Assembly (NCBI GenBank): GCA_022402565.1
Contig: JAKRSC010000024.1
Coordinates: forward strand, 1-64,000
Length of the DNA stretch: 64,000 nucleotides
Source of the DNA: Hydrotalea sp.
Lineage (GTDB): Bacteria > Bacteroidota > Bacteroidia > Chitinophagales > Chitinophagaceae
Reading direction: 5' to 3'
In this document: positions 16,249 through 24,171 of the stretch, in pieces
Numbering within the stretch: position 1 is the stretch's first letter
Layout: each line of letters starts with the position of its first letter
Notes under the pieces: model-generated
Database searches by the model: none
Seen by the model: only the letters and a program-made list of their open reading frames with translations
What the model was told of the DNA's origin: nothing
Translations under genes and position numbers: made by a program

Positions 16249-17097
16249 ATGCAGAAACCTGTTGAATTATATACCGATGTGTTTAACCATACCAATACCC
16301 AAGAGGAAAAATTAATCTTGGAGCTTGGCAAAGATCATTTTGCCTGCTTGGTTAAAAACAAGGAAACCGATGCAGTAGAAGCATTGGAATTATTTGAGTT
16401 GGAAGATGTGAATTTCGACTGGAATGATACCTTCTACGAAGTACGATCTCATTCAAGGATTTTAGGTAGAACTTATGGACAAACCCATGTCTTCATGAAC
16501 TTAGAAGAGGCTATGATTTTACCTGCTTCTAAAATGAGTACCCAAGCAGCGGAAGATTATCTTTCTGCATTATATGGCGACCAAGGTGCACATACCATTC
16601 GCTTTGATAAATTAAATACAGAAGAGAATATTGTGAATGTATATCGAATTCCCAATAATATCATTGATTTAATTTCTCGTAACTTTTTATTGGTTACCAG
16701 CCAGCATACTTACACTTGCATACTTGATGAAATTGCTGCAAAAACACATCAGCATTTATCCAATTTTGTATCTATTCAATTGTATAAAAGCAATATGATT
16801 TTATCTGTACTTAAAAATCATAAACTGCAATTAATACAATCCTTCCCAATGAACAGCGAGGGAGATATTTTGTATCATTTAATGAATTGCTGTAAACAAC
16901 TAGATATTTCATTAAAGACAGTTCAAGTAGAAATATCTGGACACTTTGATACAAAAGATACTCTGATGGAACAATTGAAAAAAGTAGTTGCAAAAATTAC
17001 ATTAGAAGCAGTTGCTTCTGAGGGTGTGTTCTTATTATCAGATGCACAAAAGCATCCTCTGCATTTTTATGCTCCTTACTATAAGCTTTCGGTATGA
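16249..17097 (+). CDS. DUF3822-family protein
   Basis: A 282-residue protein. The family pattern is recognised in EEKLILELGKDHFACLVKNK, WNDTFYEVRSHSRILGRTYG and FMNLEEAMILPASKMS near the N-terminus. It has no catalytic motif I can name; the fold resembles the ASKHA/actin-like type reported for this Bacteroidota family, but that is from memory. It opens a chain of six overlapping genes and its stop overlaps the rsmD start by four bases (ATGA). Conserved linkage to rsmD suggests a role connected with ribosome or cell-envelope biogenesis; this is inference. Confidence 0.75.
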   Translation: MQKPVELYTDVFNHTNTQEEKLILELGKDHFACLVKNKETDAVEALELFELEDVNFDWNDTFYEVRSHSRILGRTYGQTHVFMNLEEAMILPASKMSTQAAEDYLSALYGDQGAHTIRFDKLNTEENIVNVYRIPNNIIDLISRNFLLVTSQHTYTCILDEIAAKTHQHLSNFVSIQLYKSNMILSVLKNHKLQLIQSFPMNSEGDILYHLMNCCKQLDISLKTVQVEISGHFDTKDTLMEQLKKVVAKITLEAVASEGVFLLSDAQKHPLHFYAPYYKLSV

Positions 17098-17645
17098 GAA
17101 TTATTTCAGGCACATTAGGGGGTAGAAGAATTAAGCCTCCTCAAAAAATGCCACATACTCGTCCAACAACAGATATAGCTAAAGAAGGGCTATTCAACAT
17201 TCTTCAAAATAGAATGTCTTTCGATGGTATATCCACCCTCGATTTATTTGGCGGAACTGGAAGTATCAGTTATGAATTGGCTTCAAGAGGTGCAGCTGAA
17301 TTAACCATCATAGAAAAAGATCCAGCTATGCATCAATTCATTCGAACAACCTTGAATGAATTAAAAATTGAACATGCAGAAGTAATTCGGATGGATATAT
17401 TTCAGTTTTTACAAAACCACACCAAACAATACGATTTCATTTTTGCAGGGCCACCTTATGCTTTAGGGTCTATTGATGAGATTCCTAAAATTATAATGCA
17501 ACAATCATTGTTGGCACAAGGTGGAATTTTTGTGTTGGAACATACTCCTAGAAATCAATATGAAAACTTTAATGGTTTTTGGTTTCAGCGTAATTATGGA
17601 ACAACCGTGTTTTCTTTTTTTAGAAAAAATGAAGAAGGATCATGA
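17094..17645 (+). CDS. rsmD: RsmD-family 16S rRNA (guanine-N2)-methyltransferase
   Basis: A 183-residue protein with the complete RsmD pattern: MRIISGTLGGRRIKPPQ, then TRPTTDIAKEGLFNIL, the SAM-binding motif I LDLFGGTGSISYELASRGA, acidic strand TIIEKDPAMHQF and C-terminal motif IV. RsmD methylates G966 of 16S rRNA (E. coli numbering). The odd point is motif IV: the usual D/N-P-P-Y, whose Asp holds the target amino group, reads GPPY at residues 119-122 (FIFAGPPYAL). Activity may therefore be altered. Its start overlaps DUF3822 and its stop overlaps bioD, each by four bases. Confidence 0.88.
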   Translation: MRIISGTLGGRRIKPPQKMPHTRPTTDIAKEGLFNILQNRMSFDGISTLDLFGGTGSISYELASRGAAELTIIEKDPAMHQFIRTTLNELKIEHAEVIRMDIFQFLQNHTKQYDFIFAGPPYALGSIDEIPKIIMQQSLLAQGGIFVLEHTPRNQYENFNGFWFQRNYGTTVFSFFRKNEEGS

Positions 17646-18286
17646 AGCCAATTTTTATTTCAGGCATAGGTACAGATGTTGGTAAAACATGTATGGCTGC
17701 TGTTGTAACACAAGCATTGCATGCGGATTACTGGAAACCCATTCAAGCAGGATTTGATAAAGGCACTGATAGAGAAACAGTGTATGAATTGCTTTCGAAT
17801 GAAGAGTCGGTTTGTTTTCCAGAAAGATATAAATTGGCATTACCTGCTTCACCGCATATTAGTGCTAGAGAAGAAGGGATTCAAATTGAAATGGAGGCTT
17901 TGATAGAAGCATTACCAAAAACTAGTAAGCCACTAGTGATTGAGGGTGCAGGTGGCATATTGGTTCCAATAAATGAGCATGAATTTGTGGGTGATATTGT
18001 TAAAGCGTTAGATGCACATTTGATTTTAGTAAGTAGAAATTATTTAGGCAGCATTAACCATAGTTTATTAACCGCAGAATGGGTGAAGCAGAATAACATT
18101 TCATGTTTGGGCTGGATATTCAATGACCAGTTCATGGATTATGAAGAAGAAATTGTGGGTTGGTCGGGGTATCAAAAGTTAGGATCTTTTCCATTCGAAG
18201 AAAATTTCAATATTGAGACAGTTGCAGCATGGGCTGAAAAACTTCGTCCCAATTTATTATCAGCTTTAGAAAAAGCATCAACATGA
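17642..18286 (+). CDS. bioD: Dethiobiotin synthetase
   Basis: A 214-residue protein, the normal length. The P-loop is FISGIGTDVGKTCMAAVVTQ, the substrate-binding Lys is in YWKPIQAGFDKGTDRE, EGAGGILVPINEHE is the second conserved glycine-rich block, and LVSRNYLGSINHSLLTAEWV follows. It closes the ureido ring of dethiobiotin from 7,8-diaminononanoate, CO2 and ATP. No other biotin genes are in the window; this one is placed in a chain with rsmD and the 5-formyl-THF cyclo-ligase, overlapping both by four bases. Confidence 0.93.
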   Translation: MKPIFISGIGTDVGKTCMAAVVTQALHADYWKPIQAGFDKGTDRETVYELLSNEESVCFPERYKLALPASPHISAREEGIQIEMEALIEALPKTSKPLVIEGAGGILVPINEHEFVGDIVKALDAHLILVSRNYLGSINHSLLTAEWVKQNNISCLGWIFNDQFMDYEEEIVGWSGYQKLGSFPFEENFNIETVAAWAEKLRPNLLSALEKAST

Positions 18287-18852
18287 CAAAAGCTGAACTG
18301 AGAAAAGAATATAAAGCAAAACGATTGGCCATTGATGGACGGGAGCGATTGCGGCTGGACGATTTATTGCTTCTTCAGTTTCAGCAAATTTCTTTAGAAG
18401 GTATTAGAACAGTCTTAACTTATTGGCCAGCGACTCATTTAGCTGAACCCAATATGCATTTAATTAATGGATATCTTCGTCACACTATTCCAGATTTGCA
18501 GTTATGCTTTACTGTAATGGAGCAACAGACTAATACACTTATCCCTTCATTGATTGATGAAAATACTGTGTATCATACGGTTAGTATGGGAATAACTGAG
18601 CCTAAAGAAATTGTACCAATTGATCCTCTTGAAATTGATTTGGTACTAGTGCCTATGTTAGTCTGCGATTTAGTTGGATATAGAGTAGGGTATGGAAAAG
18701 GTTATTATGACAGATTTTTATCGACCTGCAGGGAAGATGTGGTGCGTTTAGGATTAAGCTATTTTGAACCCATAGAAAGGATACAAGATACCCATCGTTT
18801 TGATGTACCTTTAACGCATTGTCTGACCCCCACAGAGTTTTATGAATTTTAA
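18283..18852 (+). CDS. 5-formyltetrahydrofolate cyclo-ligase
   Basis: A 189-residue protein. The N-terminal basic segment TKAELRKEYKAKRLAI and the C-terminal ATP-binding motif LVGYRVGYGKGYYDRFLS are diagnostic of the family; IDLVLVPMLVCD lies between. It converts 5-formyl-THF to 5,10-methenyl-THF using ATP, rescuing a folate storage form. Start and stop overlap bioD (four bases) and lpxK (11 bases), so it is part of the coupled chain. Confidence 0.92.
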   Translation: MTKAELRKEYKAKRLAIDGRERLRLDDLLLLQFQQISLEGIRTVLTYWPATHLAEPNMHLINGYLRHTIPDLQLCFTVMEQQTNTLIPSLIDENTVYHTVSMGITEPKEIVPIDPLEIDLVLVPMLVCDLVGYRVGYGKGYYDRFLSTCREDVVRLGLSYFEPIERIQDTHRFDVPLTHCLTPTEFYEF

Positions 18853-19966
18853 TGAGTTTTTTTTAAAGTCCTTTCGTATCCTTCTTTTTCCAATAGCTTG
18901 TTTATATGGACTGGTTGTTATTATTCGTAATTGGATGTATAGGAAGGGTTGGTTACAGAGTGCAAAATTTGCATTTCCTATAATTTGTGTTGGAAACCTA
19001 TCTGTGGGAGGTACTGGTAAATCACCATTTGTTGAATACCTACTTCGCTTGTTACATAGAGAGTTCAAAGTAGCCACACTCAGTAGGGGATACAAGCGGA
19101 AAACAAAAGGATATACGCTTGCTGGCCTCAAGACTACTGCATTAGATATTGGTGATGAGCCCATGCAATTCCACAAAAAATTTAGTGATGTTGCTGTGGC
19201 TGTTGGTGAAGATAGGTATGTAGCTATTACACAAATGTTGCAAGATTTGCCTCGACTTGAAGCTATTATTTTAGATGATGCTTTTCAACATAGATCGGTG
19301 GTAGCAGGTTTAAATATTTTACTAACAGATTACAACGATATTTATCCAGCCGATTTTTTTCTTCCAACAGGAAACTTACGCGATGAATGGAGTTCTGCAA
19401 GAAGAGCTCAAATTATTGTAGTAACAAAATGCCCTCCCAACCTTGATCTTGAAGAAAAAGAAAGACTAAGAAAATTAATTAACCCACTAGGTTATCAAAA
19501 ACTATATTTCACTTCTATCAAATACGGCACTCCTTACCATATCTTAGATGCAGGTAATGAGTGGAACCTAACCACACAGGATGAGGTATTATTAGTGACT
19601 GGCATTGCCAATCCAGAACCCCTGAAAGCGTTTTTACATGAAAACGCTCAAACCTATTATCAAAAATCATATAGAGACCATCATATTTTCACCATTGATG
19701 ATTTAGAAGAAATATTGGAACAGTTTAAGGAAATAGCTACTGGCAGAAAGATTATCCTAACTACAGAAAAAGATGCAGTTCGATTAGAAAAATTTGCCCA
19801 ACAATTAGCCAATATTCCACTTTATGTGATTCCAATTCAACATCGTTTCTTATTTGGCGAAGGTTACCAGTTTAATGAGCAAATCATTCGTTATATTGAG
19901 GAACATAAAAATACTTTTCAACAACATGGGAAGGAAGAATCAGAAACAAAAGAAGAAAAAGCATAG
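18842..19966 (+). CDS. lpxK: Tetraacyldisaccharide 4'-kinase
   Basis: A 374-residue protein. An N-terminal membrane-associated helix (FRILLFPIACLYGLVVIIRN) is followed by the LpxK P-loop CVGNLSVGGTGKSPFVEYLL, ATLSRGYKRKTKGY, the acidic GDEPMQFHKKF and LEAIILDDAFQHRSV. It phosphorylates the 4' position of lipid A disaccharide precursor at the inner membrane, so the organism makes lipopolysaccharide. The start ATG 18842 lies inside the end of the cyclo-ligase gene. The C-terminal tail is charged and encoded in the 41-base overlap with rnr, which suggests that it is not under strong protein-level constraint. Confidence 0.93.
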   Translation: MNFNEFFLKSFRILLFPIACLYGLVVIIRNWMYRKGWLQSAKFAFPIICVGNLSVGGTGKSPFVEYLLRLLHREFKVATLSRGYKRKTKGYTLAGLKTTALDIGDEPMQFHKKFSDVAVAVGEDRYVAITQMLQDLPRLEAIILDDAFQHRSVVAGLNILLTDYNDIYPADFFLPTGNLRDEWSSARRAQIIVVTKCPPNLDLEEKERLRKLINPLGYQKLYFTSIKYGTPYHILDAGNEWNLTTQDEVLLVTGIANPEPLKAFLHENAQTYYQKSYRDHHIFTIDDLEEILEQFKEIATGRKIILTTEKDAVRLEKFAQQLANIPLYVIPIQHRFLFGEGYQFNEQIIRYIEEHKNTFQQHGKEESETKEEKA

Positions 19967-21950
19967 TTCTAAATTACAAGAACAATTATTGCAGAAAGGA
20001 ACACTTGAGCTAACAAGATCTGGCATTGGTTATGTAGTAACTGGTAAAGAAGACGGAGACGTTCTGGTTCGCCCAGGTGATTTTAATACTGCATTACATG
20101 GAGACAATGTTCGTGTAAAAGTTGTAAAAATTAATGCAAACTCTGGGAGAAAAGAAGGTAGAATCACAGAAGTGATTTCAAGACGACAAACAGAATTTAC
20201 AGGACATATTCAGCTTTCGACAAATTATGCATTTTTCATTCCAGATAGCGATAAGCCAATGCCCGATTTTTTTATTCCACTCGATCATTTGCACGGTGCA
20301 AAAAATAAGGATCGGGTAGTTGTAAAAATGTTACGTTGGCAACCAGGAGATAAAAATCCTGTAGGTGAAGTTTTAGAAGTCATGCTGCCAGAAGATGAGT
20401 CGAATGCAGCTATGAAAGAAATACTAGCTCAAAATGGATTTCCACTTAGTTTTCCCGAAGATGTATTAGAAGAAGCCTTGCGCATTCCAGATGTAATTTC
20501 AAAATCTGAAGAAAAGCACAGAAAAGATTTTCGTGATGTACTCACGTTTACAATTGATCCTCTAGATGCAAAAGATTTTGATGATGCCATATCTATTCGA
20601 TCTATCAAAAAAGGTTTATATGAAATTGGTGTGCATATTGCTGATGTAAGTCATTATGTAGTTCCAGAAACTGCATTAGATGAAGAAGCATACCAACGTG
20701 CAACATCTGTTTATTTGCCAGATAGAGTGAATCCTATGCTACCAGAAAGAATCTCTAACGAATTATGTTCACTTAGACCTAAAGAAGATAAGTGTACTTA
20801 TTCTGCTGTATTTGAAATGACTGAAAAAGGAGAGGTAAAATCGTATTGGCTTGGTAGAACCCTCATTCATTCTGACCACCGATTTACCTATGAAGAAGTA
20901 CAGGATATTTTAGAAAAAGGAGAAGGCTTATACGATGGAGAGATTCGTTTGTTAAATAATATTGCGCAAACACTCAGAAAGGATCGTTTCAAAAAAGGAG
21001 CGATTCGTTTTTCTTCGCAAGAGGTGCGCTTTCAACTCGATGAAAAAGGAAAGCCAATTGGTATTGTTGTAAAAGAAAGTAAAGAAGCACATCAGTTGAT
21101 TGAAGAGTTTATGTTGCTAGCTAATAAAACAGTTGCAGCTCATATTGCACCTATTCAAGTAAACAAGAAACCAGTTCCATTTGCATATCGAGTACATGAT
21201 ACGCCCGACGAGCAAAAATTGGCGCCCTTTATGATGTTTGCAAAAAAATATGGCCATACATTCGATATTAGTTCACCTAGTAGCATAGCCAGCAGTTTCA
21301 ACCAAATGCTTGATGATGCTAAAGGGAAACCCGAGCAACACGTTTTAGAGCAATTGGGAATTCGTACCATGGCAAAAGCTGTGTACACAGCTGAAAATAT
21401 TGGACACTATGGATTAGGCTTTGAAAATTATTGCCATTTTACATCACCTATTCGTCGCTACCCAGATATATTAGTTCATAGAGTGCTCACATCTGTTCTT
21501 GACAAACAACCAATGGTTGATAAAAAGATGGAAGAGAAGTGTAAGCATTGCAGCGATCGAGAAAGAGCAGCTATGGAATGTGAAAGAGCAGGTAATAAGT
21601 ACAAGCAGGTTGAATACATGAAGCAATTCTTAGGAGAAACATTTGAAGGTGTGATAAGTGGTACTGCTTCATTTGGTTTTTGGGTTGAAACAATTGATCA
21701 TAAATGTGAAGGCTTGGTGAGTATTCAACAACTAAATACTTATGACGATTTCAGACATATTGAGTCGGAATATGCATTAGTAGGTATGCGCAGCGGAAGA
21801 ACATTCAGAATGGGTGATAAAGTAAAAATAAAAGTAGTTGCTGCCAACCTCGATAAACGTCAGCTAGATTATGAATGGGTATTAGGTGAAGGAAATGTTG
21901 AACCCGCTGCTATAAGAAAAGATGGTAAAAAAGCAAAGCGAACAAAATAG
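19926..21950 (+). CDS. rnr: Ribonuclease R
   Basis: The start was set at ATG 19926 (MGRKNQKQKKKKHSSK), a lysine-rich leader like that of relatives, giving 674 residues; an in-frame extension to 19854 lies entirely in lpxK. Two OB/cold-shock domains come first (GTLELTRSGIGYVVTGKEDG), then the RNB catalytic domain with the metal-binding Asp motif TIDPLDAKDFDDAISI, VHIADVSHYVVPETALDEEA and LPERISNELCSLRP, then a C-terminal S1 domain from GETFEGVISGTASFGFWVET. It degrades structured RNA 3' to 5'. It is shorter than the 813 residues of E. coli, mainly at both termini. Confidence 0.94.
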   Translation: MGRKNQKQKKKKHSSKLQEQLLQKGTLELTRSGIGYVVTGKEDGDVLVRPGDFNTALHGDNVRVKVVKINANSGRKEGRITEVISRRQTEFTGHIQLSTNYAFFIPDSDKPMPDFFIPLDHLHGAKNKDRVVVKMLRWQPGDKNPVGEVLEVMLPEDESNAAMKEILAQNGFPLSFPEDVLEEALRIPDVISKSEEKHRKDFRDVLTFTIDPLDAKDFDDAISIRSIKKGLYEIGVHIADVSHYVVPETALDEEAYQRATSVYLPDRVNPMLPERISNELCSLRPKEDKCTYSAVFEMTEKGEVKSYWLGRTLIHSDHRFTYEEVQDILEKGEGLYDGEIRLLNNIAQTLRKDRFKKGAIRFSSQEVRFQLDEKGKPIGIVVKESKEAHQLIEEFMLLANKTVAAHIAPIQVNKKPVPFAYRVHDTPDEQKLAPFMMFAKKYGHTFDISSPSSIASSFNQMLDDAKGKPEQHVLEQLGIRTMAKAVYTAENIGHYGLGFENYCHFTSPIRRYPDILVHRVLTSVLDKQPMVDKKMEEKCKHCSDRERAAMECERAGNKYKQVEYMKQFLGETFEGVISGTASFGFWVETIDHKCEGLVSIQQLNTYDDFRHIESEYALVGMRSGRTFRMGDKVKIKVVAANLDKRQLDYEWVLGEGNVEPAAIRKDGKKAKRTK

Positions 21951-22075
21951 ATGATATGAAATGAAATTAGTTTCAGTAATTACAGTTGAAACCTCTCTCG
22001 TTAAAGTTTTTCAAATATTTTAATAGAATCTAATCTGCTTTGAATAGTTCTTTTCCTTCGCATAAAATTTAAAAA

Positions 22076-22687
22076 ATGCGAACATCCTTCATTTTTCTAT
22101 TCGTTTTAGCAATTGTAAGCATTCAAGTTAAAGGGCAAGAAGGTAAAGATGCAAATACCCTTTTTGGTAATAAATCAATGGTGAAGAAATCCGACTTAGG
22201 TTTCTTTTTAGCACCAATGCTAGGTTTTACAAAAATGGATGATGCGTCTACCATGCTGCTTCATGTTAGAGGTGGTTTGAATGTAAAAGATAAGTGGAGT
22301 GTGGGAGGGTATTTTAGTACTTCCGTAAATGAAATCAAACCAAAAAGTGAAGTGCTACCCAATTTGTATATGGATTACAGAAGCTTTGGAGGCTTTGTTG
22401 AATACACTTTATTGTCTAAAAAATTGATCCACTTATCATTCCCTATTTTTATTGGCTATAGTGAAATTGAGATGGATAATGAATTTGGTAGTGCTAGGCT
22501 TGGAGAAGCAAATTTCATTCAAATAGAACCTTCCGCAATGCTGGAAATGAACTTGCATAAACATGTTCGTTTTAATGTAGGTGCAGGGTATAGAATTGCT
22601 GGCAACTTATCATACAGAAATATTAGCCAACAAGATGTATCAGGTATGACTGGTTATATTGGGTTTAAGTTTGGTTTGTTCAAATAG
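22076..22687 (+). CDS. Outer-membrane beta-barrel protein, function unknown
   Basis: A 203-residue protein with a Sec signal peptide (MRTSFIFLFVLAIVSIQVKG) and alternating hydrophobic strands typical of small barrels: GFFLAPMLGFTKM, LLHVRGGLNVKDKWSVGGYF, FGGFVEYTLLSKKLIHLSFP and the C-terminal strand TGYIGFKFGLFK ending in the usual aromatic-x-K. It has its own 125-base upstream region. Its end overlaps the convergent saccharopine-dehydrogenase-like gene by eight bases. No substrate or partner is visible. Confidence 0.7.
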   Translation: MRTSFIFLFVLAIVSIQVKGQEGKDANTLFGNKSMVKKSDLGFFLAPMLGFTKMDDASTMLLHVRGGLNVKDKWSVGGYFSTSVNEIKPKSEVLPNLYMDYRSFGGFVEYTLLSKKLIHLSFPIFIGYSEIEMDNEFGSARLGEANFIQIEPSAMLEMNLHKHVRFNVGAGYRIAGNLSYRNISQQDVSGMTGYIGFKFGLFK

Positions 22688-23972
22688 TTTGCTCCCTTAC
22701 ATATTCAACAAACTCAATACCATAATTTTTGAGTTCACATAAAACTGGTTCATAAATAGCGGGTTGAATAGGAATATGCAAGCCTGAAAAATTCCATGTT
22801 TTATCTAAAATAAATTTTGCAGCAATTCCAAGTGGTAATCCAACTGTCATTGACATAGCTGTATGTTGAGCATCCTTTCCTTGTACAACCAATTCAGCAA
22901 CTTGTTCGCACTGTTTACCATCCTTTAAATATTGAATCTGATGTTGCATAATAATCATATCCCTATCATTAGGGTCAAGCTTCCATTTTTCCTCTAAAAT
23001 TTCCTGCAATAAATCGGCATAAGTTTTTCCGCTCTTCTTAAAAACCGATTCATGGTCATGCATACCCAACCAATGCAACATGTACTGAACAGTATCAGGC
23101 AATTGAGCAACGGAAGACTGCTGAAAAAAATCAGCATAGCTAACTGGATGTTGTTTGATAAGTTCATCTTTAGTTAAACCCATTCTAACCAAACTATTCC
23201 AACCCTCTAAAAATGATGGATGTCGAAGAGTAGTTCTAATAAAAGTAGATGCCGATTCTAACCCATATAACGAAATATAACTCAGTGAATCGCGGTTAGG
23301 ATAAAATCCCCATGTTGATCCATCCTTGAGTTGAATACTACCAGCATTAGAAAACATTTCTGCATAAGGAACATCAACCTGCCTTCCATCTTTCAAAAAC
23401 ACAGCACCCGCTTGTCCAGCTAAAACCACATTTCTAGGGTTCCAACTAATTTTATAATGCCAAGGATTATTATCCGATTCAGGAGCAACCAATCCGCCAC
23501 AATGGGAGTAAAAACCAGTTATTTTTCCACCGTTTGTTTGAATACGACGAATCATATCCATGGCACTCATGTGGTCAATACCTGGATCAAGCCCCATTTC
23601 GGCCAAAAAAATCAAGTTTTTTGCTTCAATATCTTTCTCCAATGCTTTCAGCTTAGGATCAATATAACTAGCTGTAAGTAAATGTTTTCCAGCATCCAAG
23701 CAAGCTAAAGCAATATGTAAATGCAGAGTAGGTGGCATCAAAGAAATGACCACGTCGGCACTTGCAACCAATGGCTTCAAGAAAGATGCATCATCAACAG
23801 TCCCCACCAAACCCTTCATACCAGTAGGAGCATCCTTCAATTTAACATCAAGCATAGTAGGCTGTGCATCAACAACTGTGCAATTCCACGACCAACTTTG
23901 ACAAGCATTTTTCAGAAAATCAATTAGCGCAGAAGCAGATTTACCAGCGCCAAAAAGCAAAATATGTGGCAT
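22680..23972 (-). CDS. Saccharopine dehydrogenase family protein
   Basis: A 430-residue oxidoreductase. The N-terminal Rossmann fold is ILLFGAGKSASALIDFLKNA with an acidic residue after the second strand (VDAQPTM), then SADVVISLMPPTLHLHIALA, LTASYIDPKLKALE and the family signature FLAEMGLDPGIDHMSAMDMI. The C-terminal half includes ITGFYSHCGGLVAPESDNNP. This matches saccharopine dehydrogenase (glutamate-forming, LYS9-like), which oxidises saccharopine in lysine metabolism; a related reductase role cannot be excluded. The gene is divergent from gyrA and convergent with the beta-barrel gene. Confidence 0.85.
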   Translation of the reverse strand: MPHILLFGAGKSASALIDFLKNACQSWSWNCTVVDAQPTMLDVKLKDAPTGMKGLVGTVDDASFLKPLVASADVVISLMPPTLHLHIALACLDAGKHLLTASYIDPKLKALEKDIEAKNLIFLAEMGLDPGIDHMSAMDMIRRIQTNGGKITGFYSHCGGLVAPESDNNPWHYKISWNPRNVVLAGQAGAVFLKDGRQVDVPYAEMFSNAGSIQLKDGSTWGFYPNRDSLSYISLYGLESASTFIRTTLRHPSFLEGWNSLVRMGLTKDELIKQHPVSYADFFQQSSVAQLPDTVQYMLHWLGMHDHESVFKKSGKTYADLLQEILEEKWKLDPNDRDMIIMQHQIQYLKDGKQCEQVAELVVQGKDAQHTAMSMTVGLPLGIAAKFILDKTWNFSGLHIPIQPAIYEPVLCELKNYGIEFVEYVREQTI

Positions 23973-24080
23973 GCTCGCAAGGTACTAAAGCCCGTGATGT
24001 AAAAGGTAATAATTTACTATTCAGATATTCCTAAAAATGTGGAAAAAAGACCGCTATTTTCAACTATTTCCAATAGCAAA

Positions 24081-24112
24081 AAGGCTGGAAATAAGGTATC
24101 TTCGCCAGCCTT
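24081..24112. promoter_or_regulatory. Inverted repeat surrounding the likely gyrA -7 box
   Basis: AAGGCTGG (24081-24088) and CCAGCCTT (24105-24112) are perfect inverse copies. Between them lies TATCTTCG (24097-24104), one mismatch from TAnnTTTG and well placed for gyrA transcription starting near 24111. A palindrome centred on a promoter may be an operator or form a cruciform. No T run follows, so a terminator is unlikely. Confidence 0.45.
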
Positions 24113-24171
24113 CGCACCCCATGTTTGGGGGGCTTCAAGAGGACAACCATTTTTAAAAAAGGATAAGTTTC

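Noticed and set aside
19854-19925. N-terminal extension of rnr into lpxK
   Set aside because: The extra residues come from the lpxK frame region and do not resemble RNase R; ATG 19926 with its Lys-rich leader fits the family.
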